Part shown: piece by piece, positions 8,908 through 17,218 of the stretch | Position numbering within the stretch: position 1 is the stretch's first letter | How the letters are laid out: each line of letters starts with the position of its first letter | Notes under the pieces: model-generated | What the model was told of the DNA's origin: nothing | The model's input: only the letters and a program-made list of their open reading frames with translations | Databases searched by the model: none | Program-made: the position numbers and the translations under genes | Assembly (NCBI RefSeq): GCF_940670765.1 | Contig: NZ_CALNVW010000034.1 | Coordinates: 183,662-247,661, forward strand | Origin: Streptomyces sp. A 4/2 | GTDB lineage: Bacteria; Actinomycetota; Actinomycetes; Streptomycetales; Streptomycetaceae | Direction: 5' to 3' | DNA: 64,000 bases

Positions 8908-10204
8908 CGGTGGCCGCGGTGGCGCGGCGGCGGACCGTCAGCAGGACGAGCCCGGCCAGCGGCAGCAGCAGGCAGGCGCCGGCGGCATTCAGCCAGCCGT
9001 AGCTCGCCCGCGAGACGATCAGCCCCGCCGCCACGCCACCCACCCCCGCCGCTGTGTTCATGGTCAGGTCGGAGAGGCCCTGCACGGCGGCGCGGGCGGG
9101 TTGTGGCACGGAATCGGTGAGCAGCGTCGAACCGGACACCAGCCCCGCCGACCAGCCGAGGCCGAGCACGAAGAGTCCGGCGGCCGTCTGTCCGTGACTG
9201 CTGCCCGCGGTCCCGGCCAGCAGCGCGGCGAACGCCAGGAGTCCGGCCGCCAGACCGATCACCGCGAGGCGGCCGATGCGGTCCGAGAGCCACCCCATCA
9301 CCGGGGAGAACGCGTACATCCCCGCGATGTGACCGGAGATGACCAGCCCGATCAGCTGGATGCCGGCGCCGTGGTGGCTGAGCGCGACCGGGGTCATCGA
9401 CATGATCGACACCATCGTGGTGTGCGACACCGCGACGGTCACCAGCGCCAGTCGCGCCCGCGGCGACGCGGCCACCGCTGCGACGCCGGCCCGCAGCGAA
9501 CGGCCCTCGGGGGACCGGTCCGAGGCCGGGGCCAGGGCGCGCGCCGTCAGCAGCGGATCGGGCCGCAGCAGTACGGCGACGAGCGCCCCCGACACCAGGA
9601 ACACCCCGGCCGACCAGGCGAACGGGCCCGCCGCCGCGGGAATGCCCAGGCCCGTCACACTGCGACCGGCGGGGGCGGCGATGTTCGGCCCGAGAACGGC
9701 ACCGATCGTGGTGGCCCACACGACGGTGGAGATGGCCCGGCCGCGGCGTTCCGGTTCCGCCAGGTCGGCGGCGGCGAAGCGGGCCTGCAGATTGGCGGAG
9801 GAGGCGGCACCGAAACCGGCCATGCCCACCAGCAGGAGCGGGAAGTTGGAGAGGACGGCGGCCAGCACGACGACAGCCGCACCGACCGCACCGATCAGAT
9901 ACGCGAGAACCAGCCCGGGGCGGCGTCCGCGGGCGGTCATCAGGGCTGCCAGCGGCACGGAGAGCAGAGCGGTGCCGATCACGGTCGCCGTCGGAGCGAG
10001 CCCGGACAGGGCCTCGGTACCACTGACCTGCTTGGCCAGTACGGCGGCGAGCGCGACACCGGTCGCGACGCCGAGCCCGCCGAGTATCTGGCTCGCGATG
10101 AGCACGGCATTGACCCGGCGGCGCAGGGCGGGCAGGTCGGCGGGGTGGGCGAGCGGGCCCGGTATACCGGCCGTGCCGTCGGCCTCGTTGTCGACGGCGG
10201 TCAT
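8897..10204 (-). CDS. MFS transporter
   Basis: A 435-aa, roughly twelve-helix major facilitator protein; the loop MTARGRRPGLVLAYLIGA between helices 2 and 3 and its counterpart GWLSDRIGRLAVIGLAAG in the second half mark the duplicated MFS fold. ATG 10204 is preceded by GGAGG at about seven nt, which favours it over a GTG 13 codons upstream. It is most like small-molecule efflux members, but no substrate can be assigned. It is monocistronic and convergent with the methyltransferase-cupin pair. The 160 bp to the ogt stop hold no other gene. Confidence 0.85.
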   Translation of the reverse strand: MTAVDNEADGTAGIPGPLAHPADLPALRRRVNAVLIASQILGGLGVATGVALAAVLAKQVSGTEALSGLAPTATVIGTALLSVPLAALMTARGRRPGLVLAYLIGAVGAAVVVLAAVLSNFPLLLVGMAGFGAASSANLQARFAAADLAEPERRGRAISTVVWATTIGAVLGPNIAAPAGRSVTGLGIPAAAGPFAWSAGVFLVSGALVAVLLRPDPLLTARALAPASDRSPEGRSLRAGVAAVAASPRARLALVTVAVSHTTMVSIMSMTPVALSHHGAGIQLIGLVISGHIAGMYAFSPVMGWLSDRIGRLAVIGLAAGLLAFAALLAGTAGSSHGQTAAGLFVLGLGWSAGLVSGSTLLTDSVPQPARAAVQGLSDLTMNTAAGVGGVAAGLIVSRASYGWLNAAGACLLLPLAGLVLLTVRRRATAATVRG

Positions 10205-10363
10205 CGGGCGCCTCCAGTGGTAGTCACCGCCGCAGTGTGACACCCCTTACGCACAGGCGAAAGGTGCTCTTGGACAGCCCACCACCAGGGGCTTCGAGGC
10301 AGGGCTCCCACCAGGGTGCCGGGGCTCCCGCCGGCGGGCCCGCAGAGGTCGGAACCACCGGAA

Positions 10364-10909
10364 TCAGAAGAGGGGTTGTGGGAGCACGCCCTCAAGGGCC
10401 AGCAGCCGGCGCTTCGTCTCCAGCCCTCCGCCGAATCCGCCCAGCCCTCCATCACTCTCCACGACACGGTGGCAGGGCACGACGACCGGCAGTGGATTCG
10501 ACCCCATCGCCACGCCGACCGCCTGCGCCGCCCCCGGTTGGCCCACCCGGTGCGCGAGGTCGCCGTACCCGACGACCGAGCCGTACGGCACTCCGGTCGC
10601 CAGCTCACGCAGCACCTGCCGGTTGAACCCGGAGGTCAGCGTCCAGTCCAGCGTCAGGTCGAATTCCTGCAGATCACCCGCGAAATAGGCCGCCAGCTGA
10701 CGCACGGGTCCGGCCAGCCGTACCGAATCCGGCGCCTCGACCGGTGCGGTCCCGCATCGCGCGGCAAGCTGCTCAAGGGCTCTCTTCCGCACCGCTGCGT
10801 CGGCATGGAAGACGACGCTCAGCAGGCCCCTCCCGGTCGCAGCGAGCAGCAGTGGCCCGATGTCGCTGCCGACTGCGGTCCACTCGATGATCTGCCGGTC
10901 GCTGTTCAC
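10364..10909 (-). CDS. ogt: Methylated-DNA--protein-cysteine methyltransferase
   Basis: This 181-aa suicide repair protein removes O6-alkyl groups from guanine. The signature PCHRVV places the acceptor Cys at residue 146, preceded by the canonical AVGVAMGSNPLPVV and followed by GGLGGFGGGLETKRRLLALEG. A FNRQVLRELATGVPYGSVVGYGDLA segment supplies the winged-helix DNA-binding part. GTG 10909 lies six nt after the -10 box of a PafBC-type promoter, so a leaderless mRNA is expected; this decides the start, since the GGAGG in between is too close to act as a ribosome site. It is divergent from uvrB. Confidence 0.92.
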   Translation of the reverse strand: MNSDRQIIEWTAVGSDIGPLLLAATGRGLLSVVFHADAAVRKRALEQLAARCGTAPVEAPDSVRLAGPVRQLAAYFAGDLQEFDLTLDWTLTSGFNRQVLRELATGVPYGSVVGYGDLAHRVGQPGAAQAVGVAMGSNPLPVVVPCHRVVESDGGLGGFGGGLETKRRLLALEGVLPQPLF

Positions 10910-10915
10910 GCCTCC

Positions 10916-10938
10916 ACCGTACGGCGGCCCACCGACAG
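10916..10938 (-). promoter_or_regulatory. PafBC/RecA-NDp-type promoter of ogt
   Basis: The minus strand reads CTGTCGGTG (10938-10930), an 8-nt spacer, then TACGGT (10921-10916), six nt before GTG 10909. It mirrors the uvrB promoter in motif, spacer length and distance to the start codon. Confidence 0.72.
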
Positions 10939-10964
10939 TGCCGCCGGGCGGCGGTCGGCCGCGG

Positions 10965-10987
10965 TTGTCAGTGGTGGGTCGTACGGT
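10965..10987 (+). promoter_or_regulatory. PafBC/RecA-NDp-type promoter of uvrB
   Basis: TTGTCAGTG (10965-10973), an 8-nt spacer, then TACGGT (10982-10987), with ATG 10994 following after six nt. It is a full match to the LexA-independent damage promoter, and a leaderless uvrB transcript is predicted. Confidence 0.8.
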
Positions 10988-10993
10988 GGTTGC

Positions 10994-13117
10994 ATGCGGC
11001 CCGTTTCCAAGATCGAACGCACGGTGGCGCCTTTCGAGGTCGTCAGTCCCTACCAGCCCAGCGGCGACCAGCCGACGGCCATCGCAGAGCTGGAAAAGCG
11101 CATTCGTGCAGGTGAGAAGGATGTTGTCCTGCTCGGCGCGACCGGTACCGGCAAGTCGGCGACCACTGCCTGGATGATCGAGAAGCTCCAGCGCCCCACT
11201 CTGGTGATGGCGCCGAACAAGACGCTCGCCGCCCAGCTGGCCAACGAATTCCGTGAGCTGCTCCCCAACAACGCCGTCGAGTACTTCGTCTCGTACTACG
11301 ACTACTACCAGCCCGAGGCGTACGTCCCGCAGTCCGATACGTACATCGAGAAGGACTCCTCGATCAACGAGGAGGTCGAGCGGCTGCGCCACTCCGCGAC
11401 GAACTCGCTGCTGACCCGGCGCGATGTGATCGTGGTCGCCTCGGTCTCCTGCATCTACGGCCTCGGTACGCCCCAGGAGTACGTCGACCGGATGGTGTCG
11501 CTCAAGGTGGGCGACGAGCTGGACCGCGACGAGCTGCTGCGCCGCTTCGTCGACATCCAGTACACGCGCAACGACGTGGCCTTCACCCGCGGCACCTTCC
11601 GTGTGCGCGGCGACACCATCGAGATCTTCCCGGTGTACGAGGAGCTCGCGGTCCGGATCGAGATGTTCGGCGACGAGATCGAGGCGCTCTCCACGCTGCA
11701 CCCGCTCACCGGCGAGATCATCAGCGAGGACGAATCCCTCTACATCTTCCCGGCCACCCACTACGTGGCGGGCCCGGAACGCATGGAGAAGGCGGTCAAC
11801 GGCATCGAGAAGGAGCTGGAGGGGCGGCTCGCGGAGCTGGACAGACAGGGCAAGATGCTGGAGTCCCAGCGGCTGCGCATGCGCACCACCTATGACCTGG
11901 AGATGCTGCGCCAGATCGGCAGCTGCTCCGGCGTCGAGAACTACTCGATGCACTTCGACGGCCGTGAGCCCGGAACCGCGCCCAACACGCTCATCGACTA
12001 CTTCCCCGAGGACTTCCTGCTCGTTCTCGACGAATCGCATGTCACCGTTCCGCAGATCGGCGCGATGTACGAGGGCGACGCCTCCCGCAAGCGCACACTC
12101 GTCGACCACGGCTTCCGGCTTCCGTCCGCGATGGACAACAGACCGCTGAAGTGGGAGGAATTCCAGCAGCGGATCGGCCAGACCGTCTACCTGTCCGCCA
12201 CCCCGGGGAAGTACGAACTCTCGCGGGGCGACGGCTTCGTGGAGCAGATCATCCGCCCCACCGGACTCGTCGACCCCGAGGTCGTCGTCAAGCCCACCGA
12301 GGGCCAGATCGACGACCTCGTGCACGAGATCCGTATGCGCACGGAGAAGGACGAGCGCGTCCTGGTGACCACGCTCACCAAGAAGATGGCCGAGGACCTC
12401 ACCGACTACTTCCTCGACCTGGGCATCCAGGTCCGCTATCTGCACAGCGATGTCGACACGCTGCGCCGTATCGAGCTGCTGCGCGAGCTGCGGGCCGGTG
12501 AGTACGACGTACTGGTCGGCATCAACCTTCTGCGTGAAGGACTCGACCTCCCCGAGGTGTCGCTGGTCGCCATCCTCGACGCGGACAAGGAGGGCTTCCT
12601 GCGGTCGGGGACCTCACTGATCCAGACGATCGGCCGGGCGGCGCGCAACGTCTCCGGGCAGGTCCACATGTACGCGGACCGGATCACTCCGGCGATGGAG
12701 AAGGCCATCGAGGAGACTAACCGGCGCAGGGAGAAGCAGGTCGCGTACAACAAGGAGCGCGGTCTCGACCCGCAGCCCCTGCGTAAGAAGATCAACGACA
12801 TCGTCGCGACGATCGCGCGCGAGGAGGTCGACACCGAGGAACTGCTCGGCACCGGCTACCGCCAGACGAAGGACGGGAAGCAGGCGAAGGCTCCGGTGCC
12901 CGCGCTGGGCGGCGGAGCGGGCAAGGGCGCCAAGGGCGCGAGGACGGTTCCCACCGATCGTCCCGCGGCCGAACTCGCGGGGATCATCGAGGAGATGACC
13001 GAGCGGATGCGGGCCGCGGCGGCGGATCTGCAGTTCGAGGTGGCCGCCCGGCTCCGTGACGAAGTCGGCGAGCTGAAGAAGGAGTTGCGCCAGATGAAGG
13101 AGGGAGGGCTGGCCTGA
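10994..13117 (+). CDS. uvrB: Excinuclease ABC subunit B
   Basis: A 707-aa damage-verification helicase of nucleotide excision repair, acting with UvrA and UvrC. Landmarks: Walker A GATGTGKSATTAW near the N-terminus, the beta-hairpin segment YYDYYQPEAYVPQSDTYIEKD that clamps DNA, the DESH box (LVLDESHVT), helicase motifs VYLSATPG and QTIGRAARN, and the C-terminal UVR helix pair (ELAGIIEEMTERMRAAAADL onward) that binds UvrC. Length is normal for the family. An Ala/Gly/Lys-rich linker precedes the UVR motif. ATG 10994 is set by the promoter lying directly before it. It is divergent from ogt, forming a two-gene repair locus. Confidence 0.97.
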   Translation: MRPVSKIERTVAPFEVVSPYQPSGDQPTAIAELEKRIRAGEKDVVLLGATGTGKSATTAWMIEKLQRPTLVMAPNKTLAAQLANEFRELLPNNAVEYFVSYYDYYQPEAYVPQSDTYIEKDSSINEEVERLRHSATNSLLTRRDVIVVASVSCIYGLGTPQEYVDRMVSLKVGDELDRDELLRRFVDIQYTRNDVAFTRGTFRVRGDTIEIFPVYEELAVRIEMFGDEIEALSTLHPLTGEIISEDESLYIFPATHYVAGPERMEKAVNGIEKELEGRLAELDRQGKMLESQRLRMRTTYDLEMLRQIGSCSGVENYSMHFDGREPGTAPNTLIDYFPEDFLLVLDESHVTVPQIGAMYEGDASRKRTLVDHGFRLPSAMDNRPLKWEEFQQRIGQTVYLSATPGKYELSRGDGFVEQIIRPTGLVDPEVVVKPTEGQIDDLVHEIRMRTEKDERVLVTTLTKKMAEDLTDYFLDLGIQVRYLHSDVDTLRRIELLRELRAGEYDVLVGINLLREGLDLPEVSLVAILDADKEGFLRSGTSLIQTIGRAARNVSGQVHMYADRITPAMEKAIEETNRRREKQVAYNKERGLDPQPLRKKINDIVATIAREEVDTEELLGTGYRQTKDGKQAKAPVPALGGGAGKGAKGARTVPTDRPAAELAGIIEEMTERMRAAAADLQFEVAARLRDEVGELKKELRQMKEGGLA

Positions 13118-13163
13118 CCTGGTTGTTGCAAGAACGACACAAAAACGCCCCGGCCCTCCTGCG

Positions 13164-13186
13164 GTGTCGGCGCCACTGCGTAGGGT
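13164..13186 (+). promoter_or_regulatory. Possible weak PafBC-type promoter of terD
   Basis: GTGTCGGCG (13164-13172), an 8-nt spacer, then TAGGGT (13181-13186), about 40 nt before the terD start. Two positions deviate from TTGTCRGTG, so this may be an ordinary promoter. Confidence 0.35.
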
Positions 13187-13225
13187 GCGGGGAAAACGTG
13201 GGGAAACAGGAAGAAGGGACAGCGC

Positions 13226-13828
13226 GTGACGGCCAATTTTGCCAAGGGCCCTGGCGTCAACCTGACCAAGGGGCAGGCCATCAGCCTGCAGAAGAACAAC
13301 GGGGGCACCCTGACCGCGGTGCGGATGGGACTCGGCTGGCAGGCGGCACCGCGCCGCGGGCTGTTCGGTTCACGCACCCGTGAGATCGACCTCGATGCCT
13401 CGGCGGTGCTGTTCGCCGACAAGCAGCCGGTGGACGTCGTGTTCTTCCGTCATCTCGTCAGCGACGACGGCTCGGTGAAGCACACCGGGGACAATCTGGT
13501 CGGCGGCGCCGGACAGGGCGGCGACGACGAGGCGATCCTCGTCGATCTCTCGCGGGTCCCGGTGCACATCGACCAGATCGTCTTCACGGTGAACTCCTTC
13601 ACCGGCCAGACGTTCCAGGAGGTGCAGAACGCCTTCTGCCGCATCGTCGACGAGGCCAACGGTGACGAACTCGCCCGGTACACGCTCGACGGCGGCGGCC
13701 AGTTCACCGCCCAGATCATGGCGAAGGTGCACCGCGCGGGCGCGGGCTGGCAGATGACGGCCATCGGCGCCCCCGCCAACGGCCGCACGTTCCAGGACCT
13801 GATGCCGACGATCCTGCCGCACCTGTAA
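13226..13828 (+). CDS. terD: TerD family protein
   Basis: A 200-aa calcium-binding beta-sandwich protein of the tellurite/stress-resistance Ter family. Recognisable family segments are FAKGPGVNLTKGQAISL, MGLGWQ, REIDLDASAVLF, VVFFRHLVSDDGSVKHTGDNLVGG and DDEAILVDLSRVP. The GTG start has AAGGGA six nt upstream. TerD proteins work with TerC membrane proteins in stress and membrane-associated metal responses; terC follows two genes downstream. A run of cytoplasmic beta strands and no signal peptide are seen. About 160 bp of non-coding sequence, including a 17-bp repeat array, separates it from the next TerD-like gene. Confidence 0.93.
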   Translation: MTANFAKGPGVNLTKGQAISLQKNNGGTLTAVRMGLGWQAAPRRGLFGSRTREIDLDASAVLFADKQPVDVVFFRHLVSDDGSVKHTGDNLVGGAGQGGDDEAILVDLSRVPVHIDQIVFTVNSFTGQTFQEVQNAFCRIVDEANGDELARYTLDGGGQFTAQIMAKVHRAGAGWQMTAIGAPANGRTFQDLMPTILPHL

Positions 13829-13981
13829 CCGGGACGTCCATCACGTACTACGAGCAGCTCCCGGGGGCGCGTTGCCGCCGGGAGCTGCCTCGCATCCGCA
13901 GGGCAACCGCGTCCGGCGTCCGAGCGGCGGCCGAGCCCTGGCTGAGCAGCGGCGAAGTGACGTCCGTGCGACGACCTGTAC

Positions 13982-14068
13982 AGCGCGATCAGTAGTACAG
14001 CGCGACCAGTAGTGCAGCGCGATCAGTAGTGCAGCGCGGCATCAGCAGTGCAGAGCGACCAGAAATGC
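13982..14068. repeat. 17-bp imperfect tandem repeat, 5 copies
   Basis: Copies of AGCGCGATCAGTAGTGC and variants start at 13982, 13999, 14016, 14033 (19 bp long) and 14052, ending about 10 nt before the ribosome site of the next gene. The array lies outside coding sequence, in the 5' leader of the gene at 14092; it may be a protein-binding or mRNA-structural element. No function is evident. Confidence 0.85.
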
Positions 14069-14091
14069 AGAGCGACGAGGAGACACACGCG

Positions 14092-15912
14092 ATGACGGCC
14101 GAGCTGGTGCGGGGGCAGAACCACCCCCTGCCCGGGACCCGACTGGAGATCCGGGTCTCCACCGGAAAGCCGGTCGTGGCCGGTGCCACGCTCGGCGACG
14201 AGCAGGGAAAGGTCCGTGGCGCGGAGTGGGTCGCCCACCCCGGGGCGCCGCAGCTGCCCGGCCTCGAAGTCTCCGGACAGGCGGCGAGCGACCATCGGCT
14301 CGCCGTCGACCTGGAGGCGCTGCCGGACACCGTGCACCGCGTGAACGTCCTGCTCGCGCTGCCCGACGGCGTCGGGGGCCCTGCCTCGTTCGCCGCCGTC
14401 GCCGCACCTTTCGTCGCGGTCACCGGTCTCGACGGCGCGGAGATCGCCACCTACACCGTCACCGGTCTCGACGCCGAGTCAGCGGTTGTTGCCCTGGAGC
14501 TCTACCGCAGACACGGTGCCTGGAAGGTCCGTGCCGTCGGCCAGGGATACGCGGGCGGCCTCGCCGAAATGCTCAGCGACCAGGGGCTGTTGCAGGCCCA
14601 TGAGCTCGCCGGTGTCATCCAGGCCGCGGTCGTGGGCGGTGCGGCCCGCGCGGTGGCGGTGCCGCCGCCCCGGACGGCCGGGGCCGGTACCGGACCCAGC
14701 GGCCCCGTCGACTACGTGCATCCGCGCCGTCGGAGCGCCGCACCTCCGCCTCCTCCCGCTTCCCCGCCCGGACAACCGGCCACGCCTGTCGCGGGAGATG
14801 CCACCGGCTGGTCCATGGAGGAGCGCCTGTACAACCAGGTCTGGGGCATGTTCGAGGACCTGGCGCGCACCACCGCCGCGTACCGCAGTGCGGTCGGCTT
14901 CGCCGAGTCCCGCATGGAGCAGGAGGTCGACCGGGCCCTCTCGGATCCGCGCGGCCGTATCGGCCCCGCCGGGGCCGACGCCCGTCGGCAGGCGCAGGAG
15001 AAGCGTGACGGGCTGACAGCCCAGGCGCGTGAGGTGCTCGACCGTGACCTCGCCCAGCTCATCGCGGAATCGCAGGTCGTGGAGCCCGCTCTGCCCCCGG
15101 CCTTCGCCCGCTGGGACAACCCCGTCTGGCACGGGTACCGCGTTCCGATGGAGATCCCGATGGCGCTGCGCGTCGGAGATCTGCACCTTCCGGAACGGCC
15201 CGAGCTGCGCATCCCGATGCTGGTACGGCTGCCACTGGAGCGCGGTCTGTGGATCGACAGCGCTCGCACCACATCCGACCCGGCCGTGGAGTGGGACGCG
15301 GGCCGGCTGCGTACACGTGCCATGGACACCGCGGTGGCGCTGGCCGCGCGGCTGCTGGCGGTCTACCCGGCCGGTGAGTTCGCGGTGCACGTCATCGACC
15401 CGGCGGGTTCGGCTGCCGGATCGCTTGCCCCGCTGGTCGGTTCAGGAGTGCTCGACCCGGCGCCGGTGGCGGGTGCGCGGACGGTGGCCGATGTACTGGG
15501 GCGGCTCGTCCAGCGGGTGGATCTGGTGCAGATGGCCGTGCGCGGCGGCGCGGCCGACTCTCTTCCGCCGGACCTGGACACCGCGGAACAACTGCTGATC
15601 GTCAACGACTTCCCGCACGGATTCGACGACCGTGCGCTCACGCATCTGCGCTATCTCGCCGACGAGGGGCCGTCCGTCGGCGTCCATCTGCTGATGGTCG
15701 CCGACCGGGAGGACGCGAGCCGGTACGGTCCGGTGCTCGATCCGCTGTGGCGTTCGCTTCTGCGTATAACGCCCGTGCCCGACGACCACCTTGCCGACCC
15801 GTGGGTCGGTCACGCCTGGACGTATGAGCCGTCACTCCCGCCGCCGGGCAGCCGGGTGCTGGATCACGTCCTCGGTCACGTGGCCGAGGCCCGTCGAGGC
15901 CTGCCGGACTGA
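14092..15912 (+). CDS. TerD-domain protein with C-terminal FtsK/HerA-like region lacking a P-loop
   Basis: A 606-aa two-part protein. Residues about 1-190 form a TerD-like beta sandwich (LVRGQNHPLPGTRLEIRVS, VNVLLALPDGVGG, ATYTVTGLDAESAVVALELYRRHGAWKVRAVGQG). After a Pro-rich linker, a coiled-coil/helical stretch (about 240-330) leads to a region whose LLIVNDFPHGFDDRALTHL and VGVHLLMVADRED resemble the Walker B and sensor strands of FtsK/HerA ATPases. I see no Walker A motif, so ATP hydrolysis is unlikely. ATG 14092 is preceded by GAGGAG at nine nt. TerD fusions of this kind belong to Ter-type stress modules; it lies between terD and terC. A 17-bp repeat array sits in the 5' leader. Confidence 0.7.
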   Translation: MTAELVRGQNHPLPGTRLEIRVSTGKPVVAGATLGDEQGKVRGAEWVAHPGAPQLPGLEVSGQAASDHRLAVDLEALPDTVHRVNVLLALPDGVGGPASFAAVAAPFVAVTGLDGAEIATYTVTGLDAESAVVALELYRRHGAWKVRAVGQGYAGGLAEMLSDQGLLQAHELAGVIQAAVVGGAARAVAVPPPRTAGAGTGPSGPVDYVHPRRRSAAPPPPPASPPGQPATPVAGDATGWSMEERLYNQVWGMFEDLARTTAAYRSAVGFAESRMEQEVDRALSDPRGRIGPAGADARRQAQEKRDGLTAQAREVLDRDLAQLIAESQVVEPALPPAFARWDNPVWHGYRVPMEIPMALRVGDLHLPERPELRIPMLVRLPLERGLWIDSARTTSDPAVEWDAGRLRTRAMDTAVALAARLLAVYPAGEFAVHVIDPAGSAAGSLAPLVGSGVLDPAPVAGARTVADVLGRLVQRVDLVQMAVRGGAADSLPPDLDTAEQLLIVNDFPHGFDDRALTHLRYLADEGPSVGVHLLMVADREDASRYGPVLDPLWRSLLRITPVPDDHLADPWVGHAWTYEPSLPPPGSRVLDHVLGHVAEARRGLPD

Positions 15913-15982
15913 CCTGCTGTTTTGAATTGATCTTTACCGATCTCTTTACCTTCTCTTGGTATTGCCTGTACTGTTCTTGGTG

Positions 15983-16091
15983 CGGAGGGGAGTACTCCCC
16001 AAGTGCGACGTACCCGTCAATACGGACCCGTCCGGGACCCGGGGCGTCGACCCGGAAGCCGGTGTTCCGGCTCGGGTGGAAGAGACCTCCG
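15983..16091 (+). promoter_or_regulatory. yybP-ykoY-type (manganese) riboswitch
   Basis: Hallmarks of the family appear in order in the terC leader: GGAGGGGAGUA at the 5' side, CCGUCAAUACGGACC in the middle, GC-rich paired arms around CCCGGAAGCCGG and CCGGCUCGGG, and GGAAGAGACCUCC at the 3' side. GGAGG 15984-15988 pairs with CCUCC 16086-16090 to close the P1 helix. CCTCCGGC 16086-16093 is also perfectly complementary to GCCGGAGG 16127-16134, which contains the terC ribosome site, so ligand-stabilised P1 should expose the site. This family senses Mn2+ and commonly controls TerC/Alx-type genes. An AT-richer stretch at 15915-15980 probably holds the promoter. Confidence 0.85.
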
Positions 16092-16138
16092 GCAGCGACG
16101 ACGCTGATCAAGTAGCCGTAGCAATCGCCGGAGGCGTA

Positions 16139-17128
16139 GTGGACGTTTCTCTGACCCTGTGGGTGCTGACCATTCTTGGTCTGGGCGCCCTGATCGCAGT
16201 CGATTTCTTCATCGGGCGCAAGCCCCACGATGTGTCGATCAAGGAAGCCGGTATCTGGACCGTGGTCTGGATCGCCCTGGCCGCGCTCTTCGGTCTGGGC
16301 CTGCTGCTCTTCGGGGGCGGCCAGGCGTCGGGTGAGTTCTTCGCGGGCTTCATCACCGAGAAGTCGCTCAGCGTGGACAACCTCTTCGTCTTCATCCTGA
16401 TCATGGCGAAGTTCGCGGTGCCCTCCCCGCTCCAGCAACGGGTACTGCTGATCGGCGTACTGATAGCCCTCGTCCTGCGTGCGATCTTCATCGCGGCCGG
16501 CGCGGCGATCATCGCCAGCTTCTCGTGGATCTTCTTCCTGTTCGGCGCGTTCCTCATCTACACCGCCTGGAAGCTCGTCAAGGAAGCGCGCTCCGACGAG
16601 GAGGACGAGGAGTTCGAGGAGAACCGGCTTCTCAAGTCCATCGAGCAGCGCTTCGGCGTCGCTGACCGCTACCACGGCACCAAGCTCTTCATTCAGAAGA
16701 ACGGCAAGCGGATCATGACCCCGCTCATGGTGGTCATGCTCGCCATCGGCACGACCGATGTGCTGTTCGCGATGGACTCGATCCCCGCGATCTTCGGCCT
16801 CACCCAGGACCCGTACATCGTCTTCACGGCCAACGCCTTCGCGCTCATGGGGCTGCGGCAGCTGTACTTCCTGATAGGCGGCCTGCTCAAGAAGCTGGTC
16901 CACCTCAGCTACGGGCTGTCGGTGATCCTCGGCTTCATCGGCGTCAAGCTGCTGCTGCACGCGCTGCACGAGTCCGGGGTGCACGTTCCCGAGATCTCCA
17001 TCCCGGTCTCGCTGGGGGTGATCTGCGGCGTGCTGATCGTCACCACTGTCACCAGCCTTCTCGCCAACAAGAAGCAGGCGGCAGCGGAGGCGGCGGAGGC
17101 AGCGAAGAAGGACAGCGTGGACGTCTGA
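16139..17128 (+). CDS. terC: TerC family integral membrane protein (likely metal exporter)
   Basis: A 329-aa membrane protein with about nine helices. The two conserved acidic motifs of the family are present: EKSLSVDNLFVF in the first half and GTTDVLFAMDSIPAIFG in the second, thought to bind metal within the membrane. TerC/Alx proteins export manganese or support metallation of secreted proteins. GTG 16139 (protein beginning MDVSLTLWVL) has GGAGG four nt upstream; reading frames opening further 5' run through the riboswitch and are rejected. The C-terminus is an Ala/Glu/Lys-rich cytoplasmic tail. Translation is probably controlled by the Mn2+ riboswitch in its leader. Confidence 0.93.
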   Translation: MDVSLTLWVLTILGLGALIAVDFFIGRKPHDVSIKEAGIWTVVWIALAALFGLGLLLFGGGQASGEFFAGFITEKSLSVDNLFVFILIMAKFAVPSPLQQRVLLIGVLIALVLRAIFIAAGAAIIASFSWIFFLFGAFLIYTAWKLVKEARSDEEDEEFEENRLLKSIEQRFGVADRYHGTKLFIQKNGKRIMTPLMVVMLAIGTTDVLFAMDSIPAIFGLTQDPYIVFTANAFALMGLRQLYFLIGGLLKKLVHLSYGLSVILGFIGVKLLLHALHESGVHVPEISIPVSLGVICGVLIVTTVTSLLANKKQAAAEAAEAAKKDSVDV

Positions 17129-17218
17129 CGGCCCAGCGGCCCGCGCTGTCCCCGGCGGGCGGGAAGCAGCGGGCGGAAAGCAGGGGGGCGGCGCGGGTTC
17201 GCGGCTGGGATCGGGGGA

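Noticed and set aside
10364..12445. Minus-strand frame of 693 codons that includes ogt at its end
   Set aside because: Only the last 181 codons (from GTG 10909) are Ogt; the rest is antisense to uvrB.
15956..16138. N-terminal extension of TerC by 61 codons
   Set aside because: This segment coincides with the structured riboswitch leader and lacks coding character; GTG 16139 has a proper ribosome site.
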